A DNA stretch of 64,000 nucleotides from Typhlomys cinereus (lineage: Eukaryota; Chordata; Mammalia; Rodentia; Platacanthomyidae), in assembly GCA_023101885.1 (NCBI GenBank), contig JALPQD010000115.1, positions 3,848,794 through 3,912,793 of the forward strand. The letters are read 5' to 3'. Shown here piece after piece: positions 12,149 to 23,810 of the stretch. The notes under the pieces were generated by a model. It worked only from the letters and a program-made list of their open reading frames with translations, did no database searches and was not told where the DNA came from. Numbering within the stretch: the stretch's first letter is position 1; every line of letters starts with the position of its first letter. A program made the position numbers and the translations under genes.

Positions 12149-14054
12149 AAATGGAACTACCATGTGCCCCAGCTATACCACTTCTGGGAATATTCCCAAA
12201 GGACTTTACATCTTATTACAAAGACAGTTGTTTATACATGTCCATTCACAATAGTAAGAAAATGGAATCAGCTGACATGCCATACCATCAACAGAGGAAT
12301 GGGTAATGAAATTATGATATATACACAATGGAATATTAGTCATCAAGAAAGGTGACATTATGGAGTTTGCTGGTAGATGGATGGAAATAGAAGTATTAAG
12401 CAAGGCATCTTGAATATGGAAAGACAAAAGTCACATGTTCTCTTTTATATGCAGATTCTGAAGTTACTATACTTGCAACTCCTATAACAAAAACCTTGAA
12501 AGGGACCAATGAACAGGAGGGATGGTAGGGGAGATACAGGATACCATGAGTTGCAGGGTGATGGAGGGAATCATACGGGAAAACACATAATAGGGATGGA
12601 TCAGGGGATGGGGGTAGGAGGGACTGAGAGAGTAATAGAAAAACAATAAAAATATAGAACATAGCCAGATAGAACCCTCCTATGATAATATGTCAAAAAC
12701 ATTTTAGCTTAAAAAAAGAACAAGAGTGGACAGTCCCTGTACAGAGGAACACAGAGAGAGGACGATAGGGCAAAACAAAAAAATATGCCCTGGGATGTTC
12801 CAAAACTAGAGGCAAATGACAATAATAGAAGTTTCAAGAATGTGATGCCTCTTGATAAATTGGTGGCCAGAGAGGTCTCAAAGGCCCCCCTCTCCAAATG
12901 GTATAGACTTTTGCCATTGTTCTTGGTTGTCCTCCAGAAACTGACAGTAAGACCCTACTACTATTGAAGATGCAACACACATGGGTCACAGAAAATGGAC
13001 AAAAAACACCAGCAGAAATGTCTAGACGTTTTCTCCTTGCTGAATAACTTACATAGTATCAGAGAGTCCTATGGAAACTACTAGGGGAGAAAAGCAATTA
13101 AAGATCTCATCAATCTAAGAAACCTATTAAGTTGTAATAACAATCACTAAAAGGTGGCTATCTGTGTAATAGTGGCATGGATATCAAGGAGGCAACCAAC
13201 AGCTTTCTATTTGGATTTAAGGACTGCTTTTAAGCAGGGAACACATTGCTATTACTATAAACTATAATAAGAACATACAATAGGAGAGAACCTAAGTCCC
13301 ATGGGAAGTGCAGGCTATGAATATTTAACTATAAACACATTACATGGAACTGTCTTTTAAACACCTGTTATTATATCCACAGATTGGAGGAACCCTTAGC
13401 TTTTAACCTTAAAGCCTCCTTCAACAGAAGGTATTTACTATAGAAAAACACAATTTGCCAAAATGAAGAAAATAGGTAACTTCAGACTGCTTGGTTCTAC
13501 ACAGGACATCTAAGCCACTCTCATTCCCACTCAAGGCTCAAGGAACATTGTCAAAGTGGGGATGGTAAGATTGTAAAAGTCTGAAGTGGAATAGTGATTG
13601 ACCATTATCACTTGGATATGACAGGACTGTGATATACATGATTTCATGGCAGATACATATACTTACACTGCATGGGAACTGTCCTATCAACATCCTACAA
13701 TGAAAGGGGGAAAGATCTCAAGAAATTCCACACATCCCTGAGAGACTGATGCATACTAAGGCAAATAGGTAAGAAAAAGAAGATGACTTCCTCAATGGTA
13801 CTGATTTATAATATTTGTTGAGCATGAATCATGTCAGGCATAGGTCATCCAAGACAAACTAGATGAAACACAGTGGGTTAAAAAAGTGAAAAGACTTGCA
13901 AATAGTAGGGAACTTGATAGTGGATATGAAGGGTGGTAAGGGGAAAAGTAGGGGGCTAAGATGGGATTAAGGGATGAAAATATCATAAATTCATAATATT
14001 CATTCATGCAACACTAAAAAAGAACATAATAATATAATAATGCTATAAAATTAT

Positions 14055-14225
14055 ATAAATATTTTTCAGTTCTATCCACTTACCAGAAAATTTCATAATT
14101 TCATTTTATTGATAACTAAATAACATTCTATTGTGTATATATATCATATTCTCATTACCCATTCATCTGTTGATGGACATGTAGGCTGATTCCATTTCTT
14201 TGCTATTTTGAATAAAACAGTGGGG
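14055..14225 (-). mobile_element. Old L1 scrap, ORF2 C-terminal end
   Basis: The minus-strand text matches the well-conserved end of L1 ORF2 ('attcatctgttgatggacat', 'ttccatttctttgctatttt'). It is diverged from the young copies and has no clear ends. Confidence 0.7.
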
Positions 14226-14229
14226 ATCA

Positions 14230-14412
14230 AATTCCTGGTACTGTAAACCAGGACAAGAACCTATGGACGGGGGAGGGTATAAGTTTTAGAGGGGTACAAG
14301 TTATTAAAGTTTAGCTATAAAGACCCTATATCAAACTGCCTTTTAAATGTTTGTCATTATACCCATAGATTGTAAGAGTACACAGCACTCAAGTTTCTAG
14401 GTAAAGTACCCC
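14230..14412 (+). mobile_element. Old L1 3' UTR scrap
   Basis: The part at 14320-14375 ('aaactgccttttaaatgttt', 'cccatagattg') aligns to the old L1 3' UTR at 13350-13390. It is a second, short copy of the same 3' UTR next to the end of the first. Confidence 0.55.
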
Positions 14413-14423
14413 CCAAAACATGT

Positions 14424-14449
14424 ACACACACACACACACACACACACAA
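14424..14449. repeat. (CA)13 microsatellite
   Basis: Uninterrupted alternating AC for 26 bp. Confidence 0.95.
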
Positions 14450-14454
14450 TAAAA

Positions 14455-14510
14455 TTGGCATAATTCAACAATGAATTATTTTGGTTTTAGATTTTTCTTT
14501 GTGGGGAGAT
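14455..14510 (-). mobile_element. Old L1, left edge of the L1-B insertion site
   Basis: Decayed ORF2 text in the linker region before the reverse transcriptase. The same alignment resumes at 22065, so this is the left part of the element L1-B inserted into. Confidence 0.6.
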
Positions 14511-14523
14511 TGATTCACTACTT
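14511..14523. repeat. Target-site duplication of L1-B, left copy
   Basis: tgattcactactt here and at 22052-22064 bound the whole 7.5-kb L1-B unit, including the A-type piece nested in it. Confidence 0.93.
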
Positions 14524-15509
14524 TTTTTTTCTGATTTTTTTATTAAAAATTTAATTATACATTTTAAAATTTTTTACCAGTTCCCTCCCTCCCCCCTCCT
14601 CCCCCTCCCCTTCCCCCAGTGCCTCCCCCCCCCAATTCCCAGAGAGTCCTTTATTGTGTACGCCTAACTCTCCACTGGGTCCTCCTCTCTGATGACATAT
14701 AAGGACCCAGTGGCATTTCCAAAAGCCCTTTCTCTTGTTCCCCTTAAGCATAAGATCACTACTATGGCTGTCAATCCCTTGCCTCCAGGGGTCTCGGTGC
14801 CCTTAACAGATGCTAGACTTTATGAGGGCAACAGTGCGCTGGACATTGCGCAGGGCATGCAAAGTTCCATTATGATTGCTTTGGCCCCAACTATTGTTGA
14901 GAATCTTGCAAATCGTTGCTCCTCCCATCTTTTTGCTCTTACAATCTTACCGCCCCCTCTTCCGCAAATGTCCCTGAGCTCCAGGATGGGGAGAGATTAG
15001 GCTGTTCTAGTTCTATGTGATTGATATAGAGTCTCTGAAGTTCTGGATTGTGGTTTGTTGATTTTCTTTTGCAGTTTTGCTGCTCCTGCAATGCCCTTCA
15101 CTCCATTCTGCTGGGCACTGTATGTCACCCCCTGGCCAGAGACAAAAAGCTGTTAAACTGGAGTCTTGTTGTAATAATACATTCAAGGGTAGATGTAATA
15201 AGAGTAGGAAACCTCACTGAGGGAGGGGTCCATCACCCATTTGCAAAATGATTACTTTTTATCTGCTAGACTATATGCCCTCCCCTTCTGGTGAGATCAG
15301 GAAAGAACGTCTGTGAACTTAACCAAGTTTCTCATTACTTACTTGCAGACCTTGATGGAGGCCTATTTTCTCTGCTGTAACATGGTCTCCTCTCTCCTTG
15401 TTTCTGGTGTGGCCCTCCTAACCCATCTCTCTTGTTCATAATCCTTGCAATTACTGTGTTACATAGGTTTACTTTTGAGTGTCTCAATGTGGGCTGGGTG
15501 AGTTTGGTA

Positions 15510-15676
15510 CTAGGAGCCACCTATTAGGGAGTACATACGGCGCTTAATTTTCTGGGTCTGGGATACTTCACTTAATATAATTCTTTCTAATGACATCCAT
15601 TTCCCAGCAAATTCCAGTAATTCATCATTTTTGATGGCTGAGTAGTACTCCATTGTATAGATGTACCACAGTTTCC
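15510..15676 (-). pseudogene. L1-B ORF2, terminal codons (separated piece)
   Basis: Encodes the final ORF2p residues ([20 protein letters not shown] to SLIGGS). The diagnostic residues [10 protein letters not shown] match L1-E, the other B-type copy, rather than the A-type SLETI. It is cut from the rest of ORF2 by the nested A-type fragment. Confidence 0.88.
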
Positions 15677-16880
15677 TTTTTTTTTTTTTTTTGAGTGTCA
15701 TGATATTCTTTTTTTTTTTTTTTTTTTTAATTTCAGCTCATACAAACTTATTAGGTACACCAGTTCCCTCCCTCCCTCCTCCTCCCCCCGTACCCCCTGC
15801 TCCCCCTCCCCACCCCTCTCCCTTCCCATCCCCCAGTGCCTCCCACCCCAATTCCCAGAGAGTCCTTTCTTGTGCATGACTGATTTTCCTCTGGGCCCTC
15901 CTCTCCGATGACGTACAAGGACCCAGTGGCCTTTGCCGAACCCATTCCCGTGTTCCCCTTAGGTATAGGAACACTGCTGTGGCTGCCAATTCTTTGCCTC
16001 CAAGGATCTTGGTGCCTTTAGCAGGTGCTAGACTTTGTGAGGTCAAAAGTGTGTTGGACAATGCGCAGGGCATGCAAAGTCCAATTATGATTGCTTCAGC
16101 CCTAACTAGTATAGAGTATCTTACATATCATTGCTCCTTCCATCCTTATGCTCTTACACTCTTACCGCCCCCTCTTCCGCAAATTTCCCTGAGCTTCAAG
16201 ATGGGGAGAGACTAAGCTGGCCTAGTTCTAGGTGGTTGATATAGAGTCTCTGAAGTTCTGGATTGTGGTTTGTTGATTTTCTTTTGCAGTTTTGCTGCTC
16301 CTGCAATGCCCTTCACTCCATCCTGGTGGGCATTGTATGTTACCCCCTGGCCAGAGACAAAAAGCTGTTAGAGTCTTGTGATAAAGCACATTCAAGGTAG
16401 ATGTAATAAAAGTGGGAAACCACAGTGAGGGAGGGGTCTATCACCCATTTGCAAAATTGTTACTTTTTATCTGCCAGACTATATGCCCTCCTCTTCTGGT
16501 GAGATCACTCCCCCTCAGTAGTAAATGATCAGGAACAAGAGTCTGTGAACTTAATCAGATGTCTCATTACTTATTTGGGTCCTTGGTGGAGGCCTATTTT
16601 CCCTGCTGTAACATGGTCCCTTCTCTCCTTCTTTCTGGTGTGGCCCTCCTACCCCATCCCTCCTGTTCATAATCCTTGGAATTCCTGTCTCTAGGTGGGC
16701 TGGGTGGGTTTGGTACTAAGAGCCACCTATTAGGGAGTACATACGGCGCTTAATTTTCTGGGTCTGGGATACTTCACTTAATACAATTGTTTCTAATGAC
16801 ATCCATTTCCCGGCAAATTCCAGTAATTCATCATTTTTGATGGCTGAGTAGTACTCCATTGTATAGATGTACCACAGTTT
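15677..16880 (-). mobile_element. A-type L1 3' end nested in L1-B, with double poly(A)
   Basis: Plus-strand order: 16 T (15677-15692), the 16-nt word gagtgtcatgatattc (15693-15708), 20 T (15709-15728), then the A-type 3' terminus, 3' UTR and the end of ORF2. Near 16769-16820 the bases are still A-type ('attgtttctaatg', 'tttcccggc'). By 16979 they are B-type ('gaggcgaacc', 'gtgggatagc'). The join lies between, in perfect ORF2 register. Two A-runs with a unique word between them look like a short 3' transduction. The right boundary given is approximate. Confidence 0.85.
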
Positions 16881-19800
16881 CCTTATCCACTCGTCAACTG
16901 TTGGACATTTGGGCTGATTCCATGACTTTGCTATTGTAAACAGTGCTGCTATGAACATGGTCGTGCTTGTGCTATCGAGGCGAACCTCTGCTGTATGGGG
17001 GGTTATTCCCAAAAGTGGGATAGCAGGGTCATACGGCATTTCAATCTTTAATTTCTTTAAGAATCTCCAGACGGCTCGCCAGAGTGGCTGTATGAGCCTG
17101 CATTCCCACCAACAATGTAGGAGAGTTCCCCTCTCTCCACATCCTCTCCAGCATTTGTCAGTTGTTTGTATTGTGGATTTTTGCCATCCTGACCGGGGTG
17201 AGATGATATCTCAGGGAAGTTTTGATTTGCATTTCCCTGATGGCGAAGGAAGTGGAGCATTTTTTAAGATATTGTTAGACATTTTAATTTCATCCCTGGT
17301 AAAGTTCCTTTGAAGTTCCAGGGCCCATTTTTTAATTGGGCCAGTGTTTTCCTTGGAGTTTAATTTTCTAAGTTCTTTGTGCACTCTGGACAGTAGAGCT
17401 CTGTCAGATATGTGGTTAGTGAAGATTTTCTCCCATTCTGTGGGTTGCCTTTGAGCTCGTGTGACAATCTCTTTATCTGAACAGAAGCTCTTTAATTTCA
17501 CAAGATCCCAACTGTTGAGAGTTGGTAGCAGTGACTGTGCCATTGGATGTCTGTTTAGGAACTGTTGGCCTAGCCCAATCAGCTCGAGGGAGTTCCCTAT
17601 CCTTTCAACTATGGTTTTTAAAGTCTCTGGCCTGATATCAAGGTCCTTGATCCATTTGGAATTAAGTCTTGTACATGGTGACAAGTATGGGTCCAGCTTT
17701 AATCTTCTGCATGTGGAGATCCAGTTTTGCCAGCACCATTTGTTGAAGATGCTGTTCTTTTTCCATTGGATTCTTTCAGCCCCTTTGTCAAAGACCAAAT
17801 GGCTGTAACTTTGTGGGCTTATATCTGGGTCTTCAATCCTTATCCATGGATCTGTGTGTCTATTTTGGAGCCAGTACCAGGCTGTCTTTATAACTATGGA
17901 TTTGTAGTATAGACTTAGGTTTGGTATGGTAATACCTCCAGCTGTGTTTTTGTTACTCAGGATTGTTTTTGCTATCCTGGGTCTTTTGTGGCTCCATATG
18001 AACTTTGAGATTGTTTGGTCAACTTCTTTGAAGAATTGCTTTGGGATTTTGATTGGTATAGCATTGAATCTGTATATTGCCTTTGGTAGGATGGTCATTT
18101 TTACAATGTTGATTCTGCCAATCCAGGAACAAGGGAGGTCTTTCCACCTTCTGGTGTCTTCTGCTATTTCTTTCTTTAGGGTTTTAAAATTTTCATTGTA
18201 AAGGTCTTTTACCTCCTTAGTTAGGTTTATACCAAGGTATTTCATTTTTTTAGTGGTTATAGTAAATGGCATGGTTTCTCTCAAGGCTTTTTCACTTCTT
18301 TCATTCTGGGCATATATATAGGAAGGCCTCTGATTTTTGCACATTTATTTTGTATCCTGCCACCCGGCTGAACTTCTCAATTAGTTCCAGGAGCTTCCTG
18401 GTGGAGTTTTTGGGATCCCTCAGGTATAAGATCATGTCATCTGCAAATAGGGATAGCTTGATTTCTTCCTTGCCGATTTGAATCCCTCTTATGTCCCTTT
18501 CTTGTCTTATGGCTTCAGCTAAGACTTCAAGTACAATATTGAATAGAAGTGGTGAGAGTGGACAGCCTTGTCTAGTTCCTGATCGAAGTGGGAATGCTTC
18601 CAATTGTTCCCCATTGAGCATAATCCTTGCTGTGGGCTTGTTGTATATAGCTTTTATTATATTGATAAAGGTTCCTTCCATTCCTACTGTCTCTAGCGTT
18701 TTGATCATAAAAGGCTGTTGGATCTTGTCAAAAGCTTTTTCTGCATCTATCGAGAGTATCATGTGGTCTTGGACTTTGGACTGGTTTACATAATGAATTA
18801 CATTTATTGATTTGCGTATGTTGAACCAACCTTGTGTGCCACGGATGAAGCCTACTTGGTCCCCATGAATGATCTTTTTAATATGTTTTTGAATCCGATT
18901 TGCTAAGACTTTGTTGAGAATCTTTGCGTCTGTGTTCATCAGGGAGATCGGCCTAAGTTTTCTTTTTTAAGTGAATCTTTATTAGGTTTTGGGATTAAAA
19001 CGATATTAGCTTCATAGAAGGAATTTGGTAGTGTTCCTTCCTTTGCTATTTGATGGAACAGTTTAAGGAGTATTGGTGTTATTAACTCCTTAAATGTCTG
19101 GTAGAATTCTGTGCTGAATCCATCTGGTCCAGGACATTTTTTGGTGGGAAGATTCGAGATTACTTCCTCAATTTCCTTATATATTATAGGACTATTTAAA
19201 TAATTCACAACTTACTGATTCAATTTAGGTAAGTTGTGTTTACTTAGAAATTCATCCATCTCTTTTGTGTTGTCAAACTTCACAGAGTAGAAGTTTTTGA
19301 AATATGATGTTATAATTCTCTGGATTTCTTGGGTATCAGTAGTGATAACTCCATGTTCATTTCTAATTTTGTTAATTTGGGTTTTCTCTCTCTTGCTTTT
19401 GGTTAGTTTAGCTAGGGGTGTATCAATCTTGTTGATTTTTTCAAAGAACCAGCTTTTTGATTGGTTGATTTTTTCTATCGTTTTCTTAGTCTCGATTTCA
19501 GATATTTCTCCCCTTATTTTGCTAATCTCTTCTCTTCTACTGCTTTTGTGATCAGATTGCTCTAGTTTCTCTAAAGCTTTAAGCTGCATTGTTAAGTTGT
19601 TTATTTCTGATGTTTCCATTTTTTTGACGTGGGCATTAAGAGCTATGAACTTACCTCTTAGAACAGCTTTCATTGTGTCCCAGAGATTTTGGTAAGTTGT
19701 ATTTTCGTTATCATTCACTTTCAGGAAATCTTGAATTTCCTTTTTAATTTCTTCCTGAATCCAGTTCTCATTCAGCATCATAGTGTTAAGTTTCCAGGAG

Positions 19801-20543
19801 TTAGTGTATTTTCTCTTGTTTGATGTGTTGTGGATGTCCAGCTTTAGGCCGTGGTGGTCTGATAGGGCACAGGTTAGAATTTCAACTTTCTTGTATATGT
19901 GTAGATTCATTTTGTGGCCCAATATATGATCTATTTTGGAGAAAGTTCCGTGTGCTGCTGAGAAAAATGTGTATTGTTTGGTGCGTGGGTGAAAAGTTCG
20001 ATAGAGATCTGTGAGGTCCATTTCTTTCAGGGTTTGATTAAGTTCCAAAGTGTCTCTGTTAAGCTTTTGACCTGTTGATCTATCCCATGTAGAGAGGGCG
20101 TTGTTGAAGTCCCCAAGAATTATCGTTTGGGGGTTGATTTCTTGCTTTAGACGCTGTAGGGTTTTCTTAATGAATGTGGAGGGGCCCGTATTGGGTGCAT
20201 ATATGTTCAGTATTGTGAAATCTTCCTGGTGAATTGTACCTGTGACTAAAATGTAGTATCCATCCATGTCTCTTATAATTTTTTTTGGTTTGAAATCCAC
20301 TTTGTCTGATAGCATAATGGCTACCCCTGCCTGTTTTCTGCTTCCATTTGCTTGTAGAATTGTTGACCAGCCTTTTATTTTTAGAGTGTGCCTATCTTTT
20401 GTGGTGAGATGGGTTTCCTGCAGGCAACAGATTGATGGATTGTGATTTTTAATCCAAGTTTGTAATCTGTGTCTCTTGATTGGTGAATTAAGTCCATTAA
20501 CATTTAGTGTTATAATGGAGAAACTATTGTTAATTCCAGACAT
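16881..20543 (-). pseudogene. L1-B ORF2, main part, broken
   Basis: Starts [20 protein letters not shown] at 20543. The endonuclease ([22 protein letters not shown]) is open to 19212, where the codon after LNQ is TAA instead of GAA. The RT region follows: a 2-bp loss near 18955, then [13 protein letters not shown] and [10 protein letters not shown] 4-bp TATA expansion near 18313 shifts the frame again. The 377-codon piece 18344-17211 covers thumb and C-terminal residues. Confidence 0.92.
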
Positions 20544-20599
20544 TTATTATGTTTAGTAGCTTTTATAAGTATATTGCTTCGCTTTTAATGGTGTTATAT

Positions 20600-21665
20600 T
20601 TGTCCTTCTGTTCTCCTGGATATGCCTGTTTTTTTCTTCACGCTTGAGTATCATTTCTAGCAGTTTTTGAAGGCCTGGTTTGGTGGCCATGTATCCCTTC
20701 AAGTTGTCTTTGTGCTGGAAAATTTTTCTTTCTCCCTCGATCATGACTGATAGTTTTGCAGGGTAAATCAGCCTGGGTTGACATTTTTGCTCATTCAATA
20801 CTTGAAGTATGTCTCTCCAAGCTCTTCTTGCTTTTACTGTTTCGACTGAGAAGTCATTTGTTATTTTAATAGGTTTGCCTTTAAAAGTGACTTGTTTTTT
20901 TCTCCCTTGAAGCTCTCAGCACCAGTTCTTTATCTTGAATGTGGAGTGTTTTAACTATTATTTGCCGTGGTGTGCTTCTATTTTGGTCGTATCTGTTTGG
21001 GGTGCGGAATGCCTCTTGTATATGAATGGGCCTCTCTTTTTTTAGATGAGGAAAGTTTTCCTTGATGATCGTTTGAAAAATTTCCTCAGGGGTGGTATTT
21101 TGAGATTCTTGCTCCGGTATTCCATGAATACGCATGTTAGGCTTCTTCAGGGTGTCCCATATCTCTTGGATATTTCTCTCAAGTATCTTTTTGGCTTTAA
21201 CAACCTCTTCCATTGAGCTGGTTAGTACTCCCACTTTATCTTCAAGGTCTGAAATTCTGTTTTCTGCTTCATTAGTTCTGTTGATAAGACTCTCTGTGGC
21301 GTTCTGGGTTGAAGATAACTTGTCTTTTAGCTCAGTTTTAAACTCTGCTTGAGTTTGTTTTAACTGTTCTATGCCACCTTTTGTTTCCTGCACTGTTTTT
21401 CTCAACTCCTCCAGATGTCTGTTGTGTTCCTCTTCAAAGCGATTGATTCGATTATGTAATTCCTCCCGGATTTCCTCTTTCATAGTATTGAACATGGTAA
21501 TGATCATATTTTGAAAGTCGTTATCCTGGGTGAGGCTTTCTTGGCCTTTTCCGCGGGTTTGTTCTTGTTGGAGTCTAACATTATGGGATTAATTTCTTCA
21601 GTGGGAAATTTGTTTACTTGAGTGTTGCTTCTCATGGATTTGCACTTTGACTTTGGCATTGTCAT
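20600..21665 (-). pseudogene. L1-B ORF1, broken
   Basis: Starts MTMPK at 21665. A 1-bp loss in a T-run near 21548, an extra T near 20890 and an extra base near 20603 at the very end break the frame. The coiled coil, RRM and C-terminal YPAKLSVMIEGERKIF parts are all recognisable. The end residues (MATKPGLQKLLEMILKREEK) match L1-E and differ from the A-type MSTKPGLQKMLEM. Confidence 0.9.
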
Positions 21666-22051
21666 TTTAACTCTTAAGATCTCTCAATTTCACTAAACTG
21701 AATTATTTGGCCTGGGGTACTGGTGGGCGGGGCCCGAACGGGGACTTACCTAGGGCGCGGGGTGAGGCCCGGGTGGATGGTGCCCGTGTCCTGACTGGGG
21801 GAGCCGGGTGGGGTTAAAAGGGATGATGGGCGCGTCGGCGTGGAGCTATTTAACCGGAGGGCAGCTGGGGCGGGGCCCGGGCGCAGGGGGAGGTCCTCCT
21901 CGTCCCTCGGCCCCCGCGCGGCTCCGGCTGGATGGTGGGAGTTGGAGCCGGGTCCCTGTGGGCTGACTTGGGGTCCTAGAGCGCGCGGTGAGGCCCGGCT
22001 GGATCTCGCGTACGCGTCCCGACCGGCGGAGCGGGGTGGGGTGAAAAGGGC
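21666..22051 (-). promoter_or_regulatory. L1-B 5' UTR with repeated GC-rich units
   Basis: As in L1-A, two related blocks about 225 bp apart (start words 'ctagggcgcggggtgaggcc' at 21751 and 'ctagagcgcgcggtgaggcc' at 21976, end words 'gggtggggt.aaaaggg') suggest a monomer-like promoter. On the sense strand the proximal block has CTAG/GTAAGT, a consensus splice donor. Confidence 0.75.
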
Positions 22052-22064
22052 TGATTCACTACTT
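22052..22064. repeat. Target-site duplication of L1-B, right copy
   Basis: Second copy of tgattcactactt. Confidence 0.93.
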
Positions 22065-22390
22065 CAATGTTGTGATTCTGTTTAAATTGTTTCTATCTTC
22101 TGGATTTAGTTTTTGGTAGTTTATATGAGTTTATACTAGGTTCATGTTTTCAAAATATTCCCTAATGATCTTCTGGATTTCACTGGAGTCTGTTGTAATA
22201 CATCTTTCTTCATTTTAACTGCACAAATTCGGGTCTTCTTTCCTTTTTTTTTGTTAGTTTTGCTCAGGAGTTGTCAATCTCACTAATCTTTTCAAGGATC
22301 AACTCTTTATTTTATTGATTCTGTGTACGATTCTTCTAGTTTTGATTTCATTAATTCTTCTCCAATCTATTTTTTGCCCCTGCTGTAAAA
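22065..22390 (-). mobile_element. Old L1 ORF2 fragment, right of the L1-B insertion
   Basis: Diverged minus-strand ORF2 linker and endonuclease-side sequence. It aligns to the ORF2 linker of the young copies ('gatcttctggatttc', 'aacaaattcgggt'-like and 'ttttcaaggatcaactctt' stretches). It continues the fragment at 14455-14510. Confidence 0.8.
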
Positions 22391-22654
22391 ATAGTTTTAA
22401 AGACAGCAAATTCTAAATGTGCTTAATGGAGGAACATATAAATAAAAACAATACCTGGCAGAAATATTTCTATGATTTGTTTAAATATCAGTAGACTTAT
22501 TTTAGGAATTTTATAATTGAGTTTACCTCTGTGTTCATTTAATGGGCATATCACAAAATATTGTCATCTCTTTGGCATTGAAAACTATTGAAAAAACATT
22601 TATAGTCAAGCACACCTCTGATGCCTAATTTTAGATGGTTGACCTCAGAAACCA
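22391..22654. other. No recognisable gene
   Basis: AT-rich, no open frame or clear repeat. Confidence 0.5.
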
Positions 22655-22835
22655 AGTTCAGGACAGGTTACATGGCTCAGTGGGTAAATGTACTCACTAT
22701 GTAAGGCTAACAACCTCTGCTTGATCCCCAGAGTGAGAGCAGAAAGGCAGAAATGACTTCATAAGATTGTTCTCTGACCATGCATATGCCTATCTATCAT
22801 ATTATATGTACAATGGTAATAATAAACAATCACAG
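22655..22835 (+). mobile_element. Old tRNA-derived SINE (B3-like)
   Basis: The order 'ggttacatggctcagtgggt', 'gcttgatccccag', 'agattgttctctgacc' and an 'aataataaac' tail matches the plan of rodent B3/B2 SINEs: A box, B box, then a 'tcctctgacc' body. Diverged and without a clear TSD. Confidence 0.7.
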
Positions 22836-23139
22836 TAATGAATAATCAACAGATGAAGGGTACTAAAGTCAAGCAAAAAATCACAAATATGGAAAAGATG
22901 TTTTAGGGAAGAAGAGAGTCTGGAAATGGTGGGATAAAGTCAAGAGAGGGTAAAGGAAAGTAGTCAGAATATATTATATGCGTGTATGAAATTGTCAAAG
23001 AACAAATTTATCAGAAAAAGAGAAAAAGGAAATACAGAGCAAGAGACATCATTTTCTTTAACCAGGAAAGGTAACTTTCCAAGGGAAAAAAGCTTTACTG
23101 AGGCATGGCAGTAGTTCTTTCTTATGTATGAGGAATGAA
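22836..23139. other. Possible old L1 3' terminus, otherwise nothing
   Basis: The text near 22965-23010 ('gtatgaaattgtcaaagaac') resembles the end of old rodent L1s. No gene is seen. Confidence 0.35.
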
Positions 23140-23810
23140 CTCCTTAATGGAAACCTGAAATCATAGATGATTCCATACTCCATATACACTTCTATTTTTT
23201 CCTACAAATGACTATAGTTTTGAACTCGAAGGTCCCCCCTCCCCAACTTATACGTAATTTCTAAGAGTCTCATTGGGAGGTGGTAAAACATTGAAGAGGA
23301 GAATTCTAGTGAGAGTTTTTAGGCATCTGTGGGCATTGAAGGGCACTGCAGGACATTAACCCTTGCTTTCTTTTGGTTCCTGTCCATGAGTTATATGGTT
23401 CACCAGGATGTGTTGCTTTGACATAGGCAACAAAGTCACAGGGCCAATGAATCATGGATGGAAACTATAGATCCCTGGGTCAAAATAACAACTTTATTTA
23501 AGTAAATTGTCTTACATATTTATCATAACAGAAAACTGATTAATAGACTTATTTGTGATAAAATTTGTTTTATTAGTTAGGTAAGTCAGTATGAACAATT
23601 ATAACTAATAATGAAATAAAATGATTATAATAAAAGTTACAAAACTGATATGAATATAGCCTCTCAAAATCTTACTATATTATAGTTGTCTTTCTTGTGA
23701 TGATGTGAAATGACCCAATGTGTGATGAGATGAAATGAGATGAATGTCATATGTATTGTGACAGAGTTGGGTTACTATGTACCGGTTACTTGACTAGAAG
23801 CATTGCAGTA
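23140..23810 (+). mobile_element. Decayed DNA-transposon relic (split)
   Basis: The left part, about 23145-23220, reads 'aaacctgaaatcatagatga ... ccatatac'. The right part, about 23540-23800, reads 'cttgtgatgatgtgaaatga ... gatgagatgaaatgagatga'. These match the order of a common mammalian non-autonomous DNA transposon whose consensus includes 'cagtggatgcctgaaac' and 'gatgagatgaagtgaggtga'. The copy at 32535-32975 is of the same family. I am unsure of the family name (Tigger-like). The middle (23230-23490) is unassigned. Confidence 0.55.

Larger units (their letters stand above)
9854..14050 (+). mobile_element. Old L1 (right part): ORF2 remainder and long 3' UTR
   Basis: Continues the reverse-transcriptase region from 1293. 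Translation around 9940-10157 gives ETRMEETYLNVIKAIYDKP and NIVLDFLDKAIRQEEDEK, recognisable ORF2p. ORF2 decays through frameshifts to about 12400. The 3' UTR then runs to about 14050, where the text ends in short A/T runs. Three SINEs (10275, 11409, 11887) interrupt it. The 3' UTR at 12700-13300 aligns to 44440-45000, so both belong to one old rodent L1 family, probably Lx-like. Family naming is by general resemblance only. Confidence 0.85.
14524..22051 (-). mobile_element. L1-B: full-length B-type L1 with an internal A-type insertion
   Basis: Minus-strand order: 5' UTR 22051-21666, ORF1 21665-20600, ORF2 20543 down to about 16880 and again 15677-15510, then the B-type 3' UTR ending near 14560. 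The B-type 3' end reads 'tattaaaaatttaattatac' on the plus strand, unlike A-type. A single TSD bounds the unit. Without the roughly 1.2-kb insert it is about 6.3 kb. ORF1 has about three frameshifts and ORF2 about three lesions, so it is dead. Confidence 0.93.

Noticed and set aside
14524..22051. Two separate full-length L1s side by side
   Set aside because: One TSD pair bounds the whole unit, and diagnostic bases show a B-type host with an A-type insert.
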